This document shows positions 5,625 to 8,680 of a stretch of DNA of 8,680 bases, in pieces. The position numbers were made by a program, and so were the translations under genes. Position 1 is the first letter of the stretch, and every line of letters starts with the position of its first letter. The notes under the pieces are model-generated. The model saw nothing but the letters and a program-made list of their open reading frames with translations. It did not search any database and had not been told where the DNA came from. The stretch comes from Patescibacteria group bacterium (GTDB taxonomy: Bacteria > Patescibacteriota > Minisyncoccia > JAHISW01 > Tagabacteraceae): contig JAHISW010000074.1 in NCBI GenBank assembly GCA_018817995.1, positions 1-8,680 on the forward strand. Direction: 5' to 3'.

Positions 5625-5948
5625 TTACCATAACGAGTAAGAATTATCGTTTATGCAATCAACCCAATCGGAGTAACCGTCATCAAAGCAATTAAGCATG
5701 TCTTTTGTATGACCTTTGTAATCTTCATACTCCCAAGTAATTTGCTCCAAATCGGCGTTGGCTCTGTCTAAATTGCTGTTAGCCTGATCTAAGTCGCTGT
5801 TAGCTTGACCTAAATCCGTAGAGCATTGATTAGCTGTAGCAAACCAATAGCCAGAAGACTCCCCCTCAGTCTTTGAAAATGAAATTCCAATCCAAATTCC
5901 AAGTATCAAAGCTACGATTAGTCCGACAACAAAATTTCCTTCTTCCAT
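5625..5948 (-). CDS. Membrane-anchored heptad-repeat protein
   Basis: The 107-residue product has one N-terminal membrane segment (about 6-24) and then a repeated heptad at 45-70: DLGQANS, DLDQANS, NLDRANA, DLEQI. Leu at one position and Ala/Gln at others fit a short coiled coil, so the protein may form a membrane-tethered stalk or oligomer. The end is acidic and aromatic with Cys87 and Cys98, plus Cys42 before the repeat. The heptads are encoded by 21-base direct repeats. It lies between two other exported small proteins in the same orientation. I do not recognise a family; distant likeness to short spanin-like or lipoprotein stalks is possible but not supported. No ribosome site is seen before the ATG at 5948. 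Confidence 0.8.
   Translation of the reverse strand: MEEGNFVVGLIVALILGIWIGISFSKTEGESSGYWFATANQCSTDLGQANSDLDQANSNLDRANADLEQITWEYEDYKGHTKDMLNCFDDGYSDWVDCINDNSYSLW
5757..5819. repeat. Three 21-bp tandem direct repeats in CDS
   Basis: Diverged 21-base units lie at 5757-5777, 5778-5798 and 5799-5819, each containing GTTRGC then a TCTAA/CCTAA core. Each unit encodes one heptad of the coiled coil. The array could expand or shrink by slippage without shifting frame. Confidence 0.75.
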
Positions 5949-5958
5949 AATCGGTATT

Positions 5959-5972
5959 TGGCTTATAAGCCA
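5959..5972. promoter_or_regulatory. 14-bp perfect palindrome
   Basis: TGGCTTATAAGCCA is perfectly self-complementary. It lies in the 40-base gap between two genes of the exported module, 11 bases upstream of the ATG at 5948, so it could be an operator, a processing site or an RNA hairpin covering the start. There is no T-run, so a terminator is unlikely. Confidence 0.45.
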
Positions 5973-5988
5973 TATTCACATTAGTTAA

Positions 5989-6270
5989 TTAATTTTCCTC
6001 TGCGTAAGCCTCACAACCTTCAATAAATGATTGCGATTTTCCGCCACAGTCCTCCGGTTCTGTAATTCCATGCTCTTCTGCCCAATTCCAGCCCGCATCG
6101 TGTCCGCTACAATCTTGTGTACATCCGTAAGTATCGTAGGATGGACTACTCTCATAATCTGAGAGTACCGATCGCGTTGTATCTTTTTCCGAATCCCAAG
6201 GAGAAATTAGCAATAACCCACCTACAACAACCAGTATTGCAACAATAATTTTTGTATTTAAATTTGACAT
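5989..6270 (-). CDS. Exported small protein with four-Cys DCSGH motif
   Basis: The 93-residue product has an N-terminal membrane segment (about 7-24), a Ser/Asp-rich linker, and a compact domain at 49-93. Its wording is GCTQDCSGHDAGWNWA, then EDCGGKSQSF, then EGCEAYAEE. Cysteines are at 50, 54, 75 and 86, the first pair a CX3C. I recall this motif string (CxxDCSGHxAGxxWA ... SxSFxEGCxAY) from many small, unnamed exported proteins of bacteria and phages, so it is probably a conserved disulphide-bonded domain. An AGGA lies 5 nt before the ATG at 6270. It is second in the four-gene module, 15 bases after the first gene. Function unknown; the surface location is inferred. Confidence 0.85.
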   Translation of the reverse strand: MSNLNTKIIVAILVVVGGLLLISPWDSEKDTTRSVLSDYESSPSYDTYGCTQDCSGHDAGWNWAEEHGITEPEDCGGKSQSFIEGCEAYAEEN

Positions 6271-6285
6271 TTCATCCTAAACCCT

Positions 6286-6528
6286 TTACCAGCTCTTGTA
6301 CCCCTTTTTGCCGGTAAACGGATTTACATTCCCCTTAGAGGAAAAGTTATTCCACTTAAAGCTGTCTCTGTTAGATTTATAGTAGGGCATTACATAAGAT
6401 CCTGTGCTTCTTCTGTAATATCCTCTTGTGTAGGAATACGCCTCTGCCTCGCCTTTTCCAGCAAGAAAGAAGCTAAAGAGAGCAAATATGGCTGTGATGG
6501 AAATTAAAAGCAATTTTTTCATTTTCAT
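6286..6528 (-). CDS. Secreted small GYYR/NPFTG protein
   Basis: The 80-residue product has a classic signal peptide: MKMKK, a hydrophobic core (6-23) and a likely signal peptidase I site after AEA at 28-30. The mature part is about 50 residues, basic and aromatic: RGYYRRSTGSYVMPYYKSN, then SFKWNNFSSKGNVNPFTGKKG. This matches a widespread small secreted protein pattern (GYYR..GTYV.PYYRS....NN.S.KGN.NP.TG) that I recognise but which has no known role. A second ATG two codons in (6522) is an alternative start. It is the first gene after the extended -10 promoter, so it leads the exported module. There are no cysteines, unlike its three neighbours. Confidence 0.88.
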   Translation of the reverse strand: MKMKKLLLISITAIFALFSFFLAGKGEAEAYSYTRGYYRRSTGSYVMPYYKSNRDSFKWNNFSSKGNVNPFTGKKGYKSW

Positions 6529-6558
6529 ATTTTCAACTAGTAACTAATAATTTCTTAG

Positions 6559-6567
6559 ATTATAACA
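6559..6567 (-). promoter_or_regulatory. Extended -10 promoter TGTTATAAT
   Basis: The minus strand reads TGTTATAAT, a perfect TGn plus TATAAT, about 30 bases before the ATG at 6528 and in the gap after the 6602 stop codon. No clear -35 is present, which is usual for extended -10 promoters. It is placed to drive all four exported-protein genes down to 4973. Confidence 0.7.
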
Positions 6568-6601
6568 CCAAGACACGATCTACATTTAAAAACCGATTAG
6601 A

Positions 6602-7249
6602 TCAATCATCGTAATTTACGGTTGATTTCTTTGGAAGTACATATTCCTTTTCAAGGATATTTTCGATTATATCAAGACCGATCTTAAGGTTTTCGGAATG
6701 TGTTTTAACAAACTTATGTGTCGATTTGTTTCCGATCAAGCGATCTACATGGAGAAGATTAGCTTCGCCCTTTGTCATTATTCCTGCTTCTACTAAGGCT
6801 TCAATTTTCTCCTCTAATCTCTTCTTTTTTATCTTTTTGTCGGCACATAATGCTTCGACAACAGTCCGTAAACCTACTCCAGCTAAAATATTCAAATTTT
6901 GGTTAAACGCCTTAACAGTTTCCTCATAAACTATTCTCACTTTTTCAGGAAGTAAGTGAAGACTGTTCATTACATTCCTTTTATGTGATGGGTCGGGGTA
7001 GACCTCAACAAACTCCTCCGGTGCTCCAGTATTTTCATCCAAATAGAAACTATTAGAGTACTTTTCAAGTAAACAGACCGTTTCACAGCCCATGCACTGC
7101 AGTGTTTCATAAGTATACCCCTCTTGTTCTTCTTCAATACCTTCGCAATCCCTAATTACCTCTTTAATATGCAGTATTTTATGATTTGTTATCCTACCGC
7201 AATGACGACATCTAATTTTTTCAGCATTGGGTGTTTTCTCTTTATCCAT
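6602..7249 (-). CDS. Zinc-ribbon DUF4145 protein
   Basis: The 215-residue product has an N-terminal zinc ribbon (C14, C17, C52, C55; the RCRHCGRIT and LQCMGCE knuckles) and a DUF4145 domain at about 98-200. The domain shows LLPEKVRIVYEET, then LNILAGVGLRTVVEAL with Arg128 and Glu132, then an HVDRLIGNKSTH segment with Asp169, Arg170, Asn174 and His178. DUF4145 is an all-helical domain of unknown biochemistry, found alone, with restriction enzymes, and near phage-defence genes. The gene points away from a second DUF4145 gene and shares a 257-base divergent region with the Xre regulator. No clear ribosome site or promoter is seen. It ends with TGA. The protein is cytoplasmic; the defence link is inference only. 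Confidence 0.9.
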   Translation of the reverse strand: MDKEKTPNAEKIRCRHCGRITNHKILHIKEVIRDCEGIEEEQEGYTYETLQCMGCETVCLLEKYSNSFYLDENTGAPEEFVEVYPDPSHKRNVMNSLHLLPEKVRIVYEETVKAFNQNLNILAGVGLRTVVEALCADKKIKKKRLEEKIEALVEAGIMTKGEANLLHVDRLIGNKSTHKFVKTHSENLKIGLDIIENILEKEYVLPKKSTVNYDD

Positions 7250-7334
7250 ACTGGTTATTTTACAATATTTTACATGTGAGGGTTTATACGAATCTGGAAA
7301 ATTGGTTTAACTAGTTCCAACATCGTTCACTATG

Positions 7335-7405
7335 GGGAGCCAAATTGTATGTTGCCCTTGCCCCAGCCCTCCCGTGCGCGGGCAACGGCAAGGAACTCCC
7401 TTTTT
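7335..7405 (+). ncRNA. GC-rich structured island ending in T-run
   Basis: In an AT-rich divergent intergenic region, about 65 bases are GC-rich and strongly self-complementary. The pairs are GGGAG (7335-7339) with CTCCC (7396-7400), directly followed by five Ts; CCTTGCC (7356-7362) with GGCAAGG (7387-7393); and GTTGCCC (7351-7357) with GGGCAAC (7380-7386). The last two share bases 7356-7357 and so exclude each other. The 8-base word GCCAAATT flanks the island at 7339-7346 and 7410-7417. A plus-strand transcript would end here as at an intrinsic terminator. It may be a small RNA, an attenuator, or a remnant of a small mobile repeat. I match it to no known RNA family. Confidence 0.4.
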
Positions 7406-7454
7406 GTTTGCCAAATTTTAATATTTTTGATACCATTACATTAAGCAAGTTGAT

Positions 7455-7484
7455 ATACACTCACTATAAGTAGTGTATTATAAT
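7455..7484 (+). promoter_or_regulatory. Xre promoter with overlapping operator dyad
   Basis: A perfect TATAAT (7479-7484) lies 22 bases before the ATG of the Xre gene. ATACACT (7455-7461) and AGTGTAT (7472-7478) form an inverted repeat with a 10-base spacer, covering the -35 and spacer. Inside it CACTA (7462-7466) and TAGTG (7471-7475) form a second dyad. This layout is typical of an autoregulated Xre repressor, and the site could also affect the divergent 7249 gene. Binding by the Xre protein is inferred. Confidence 0.6.
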
Positions 7485-7506
7485 AGTTTATCAAAGTCAA
7501 AACAAT

Positions 7507-7707
7507 ATGGCAAATACAGTTAGTGAAAACATCCGCAAATTGCGGATAAAAAAAGGAATCTCGCAAGATCGCCTCTCAAAAGACGCTGATTTGGCTTTAA
7601 ATACGGTTGTAAAGATAGAAACTGGCGAAAGTCCAAATCCGACCGTGGACACATTAGAAAAAATAGCCAAAGCCCTCGGCGTGCCGGTGGCAGAATTGTT
7701 TAAATAA
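7507..7707 (+). CDS. Xre-family HTH transcriptional regulator
   Basis: The 66-residue product is essentially one HTH_3 (Cro/C1-type) domain. NIRKLRIKKGISQDRLSKDA supplies helices 1 and 2, LALNTVVKIETGE the recognition helix region, and TLEKIAKALGVPVAELF the closing helices. There is no extra effector domain, so it is most likely a DNA-binding dimer that represses its own promoter at the dyad upstream. The gene has no Shine-Dalgarno before the ATG at 7507. The DUF4145 gene starts 5 bases after its stop, so the two are surely co-transcribed. Such single-domain regulators commonly control accessory cassettes, toxin-antitoxin pairs and prophage switches; which applies here is not shown. Confidence 0.95.
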   Translation: MANTVSENIRKLRIKKGISQDRLSKDADLALNTVVKIETGESPNPTVDTLEKIAKALGVPVAELFK

Positions 7708-7712
7708 GAAAT

Positions 7713-8492
7713 ATGGACTTATCACATTTAGACAAAAAATATTTTATAGATTCGCACAAATATAATTGTCCTTTCTGTAAAAGGAATCATGTTACCTATA
7801 GCATGGTAGATCACTTTGAATTTAACTGGGGCGATAAAAAGATTTGTCATGGATATTTGATTAGGTGCAACTCTGACGGATGCGAAAAAGTCTCAATGCA
7901 TCTAAGTTTTAAGGAGTTAAGAGACGGATATATCGAATATAATAGGCAACACTACAATAATCGGTTTGCGGATAAAATTGATATTGATGGGTCATTATTT
8001 TTCTCACAGCCGACATCTTATTTTGTGCTGGATAACCGTATTCCTGAAAAAGTGAGAGAGCTTGTCTATGAAGCGGAAAATAGCCGAAAGTCCAATTATC
8101 TTGTTGGCGCGTCTGCGTGTTTAAGAAAAGCAATCTATGAACTGCTTGAACATGAGAAAACAATTATCAAAAATCCGAAAACTGGATATGCCGACTATCG
8201 GGCAAGTATAAAAAGTTTAAAAGAGAAGTTTCCTGTCGTTGCTTCCGAACTTTTTGATGCACTCGGCCATATTCAAGAAATGGCAAGTGATAATGTGCAT
8301 GAGGGATCGTGGGAAGCGTGGGACTCTCCGAAGTTAAGATTTATTATAGAATTAACTAAAGCAACACTTCACGAAATGTATGTCGTGCCAGAAGAAAGAA
8401 AAGAAAGGCTGGGTCTTTTGGGCCAAATGAAAGCAGCTTTTTCCAATTCAAAATCAACATCTCCCAAAGATGAAGAATCGGGAAAAAAATAA
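7713..8492 (+). CDS. Zinc-ribbon DUF4145 protein, second copy
   Basis: The 259-residue product has an N-terminal zinc ribbon (C19, C22, C52, C57, in NCPFCKRN and RCNSDGCEK), a short linker with SQPTSYFVLDNRIP (about 98-111), and a DUF4145 domain to about 222. The domain includes KVRELVYEAENSRKSNYLVGASACLRKAIYELLE (written here in parts: EAENSRKSNYLVGA and CLRKAIYELLE) with Arg138, and LGHIQEMASDNVHEG with Asn194 and His196. The C-terminus (230-259) is polar, Lys/Ser-rich and probably disordered. It shares architecture but little direct sequence with the divergent protein at 6602-7249, so the two look like distant paralogues. It follows the Xre gene by 5 bases. A cytoplasmic role in an Xre-controlled cassette is likely; its activity is unknown. 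Confidence 0.92.
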   Translation: MDLSHLDKKYFIDSHKYNCPFCKRNHVTYSMVDHFEFNWGDKKICHGYLIRCNSDGCEKVSMHLSFKELRDGYIEYNRQHYNNRFADKIDIDGSLFFSQPTSYFVLDNRIPEKVRELVYEAENSRKSNYLVGASACLRKAIYELLEHEKTIIKNPKTGYADYRASIKSLKEKFPVVASELFDALGHIQEMASDNVHEGSWEAWDSPKLRFIIELTKATLHEMYVVPEERKERLGLLGQMKAAFSNSKSTSPKDEESGKK

Positions 8493-8496
8493 AAAT

Positions 8497-8680
8497 ATGA
8501 AAATTTTAATTTTTTTACATGGCACGCTCATAATGCACAGAAGTGCGGAAAACAAAACTCGTGAGGAACGAGTTAAGCAAGTTGTGGATGGTGAATCTTC
8601 GGTTCACGATTATATTTCTTATATTCCTGTTGGTGGTGCTGTAGAAAAATTAAAATCTTGGCAGTCGCAAGGTGCAGAGA
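8497..8680 (+). CDS. Partial gene, possible HAD-like protein, 3' cut off
   Basis: An open frame starts at the ATG at 8497, 4 bases after the preceding stop, and runs off the window end (61 codons visible). It begins with a hydrophobic strand MKILIFLHGT, followed by REERVKQVVDGE and DYISYIPVGGAVEKLKSWQSQGAE. The order of a first strand with a GT turn and then a helix introduced by PVGGAVEKLKSW is like small HAD-type hydrolases, in which PGA.E.L..L follows the DxDGT motif. Here the motif is LHGT, without the nucleophile aspartate, so an active phosphatase is doubtful. The family call is tentative and from memory. The gene probably continues the Xre-DUF4145 operon. Confidence 0.75.
   Translation, partial: MKILIFLHGTLIMHRSAENKTREERVKQVVDGESSVHDYISYIPVGGAVEKLKSWQSQGAE

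Noticed and set aside
7909..8163. 84-aa minus-strand frame
   Set aside because: Antisense to the second DUF4145 gene, with no start signal or recognisable domain.
8556..8576. Inverted repeat AACTCGT/ACGAGTT
   Set aside because: It lies inside the partial coding frame, encodes ordinary residues (TREERV) and has no T-run; probably chance.
1..8680. CRISPR array, tRNA or rRNA genes
   Set aside because: No regularly spaced repeats of suitable length, no cloverleaf-like sequences and no rRNA motifs were seen on either strand.

Overview
The window looks like an AT-rich, gene-dense stretch from a candidate phyla radiation (Patescibacteria-type) bacterium. The grounds are many short ORFs, few Shine-Dalgarno sequences, a large serine recombinase, DUF4145 and DUF5659 type proteins, and GC-rich palindromic intergenic blocks in an AT-rich background. 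This assignment is inference from gene content. TAA, TAG and TGA all end genes at sensible places, so the standard bacterial code fits.

Region 1 (1-2097): a non-coding block of about 270 bases made of nested inverted repeats lies beyond the 3' end of a large serine recombinase gene (minus strand, 1896 to 271). Its 5' side (1961-2082) holds a hairpin, a 54-bp dyad and repeated palindromes that could be an attachment site or operators.

Region 2 (2098-4864): a tight minus-strand cluster reads towards the recombinase. In transcription order it is a 278-aa orphan with a C-terminal helix-turn-helix-like segment, an unlisted 57-aa protein, a four-cysteine protein (CPLDP motif), a DUF5659-like protein, a SpoVG-like protein and a five-cysteine zinc-finger-like protein. 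Together with the recombinase this looks like the accessory region of an integrated element.

Region 3 (4973-6600): four minus-strand genes follow an extended -10 promoter. All encode small exported or membrane-anchored proteins. Two carry CX3C cysteine motifs, one of them four in a row, and one has a heptad-repeat stalk. This looks like a cell-envelope or surface module.

Region 4 (6602-8680): two zinc-ribbon DUF4145 proteins are encoded divergently around a 257-base intergenic region. The plus-strand copy follows an Xre-type regulator whose promoter overlaps a dyad, and it is followed by the start of another gene that runs off the window. The intergenic region also holds a GC-rich structured island ending in a T-run. 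The Xre/DUF4145 arrangement resembles small regulated accessory (possibly defence) cassettes, but no function is proven.
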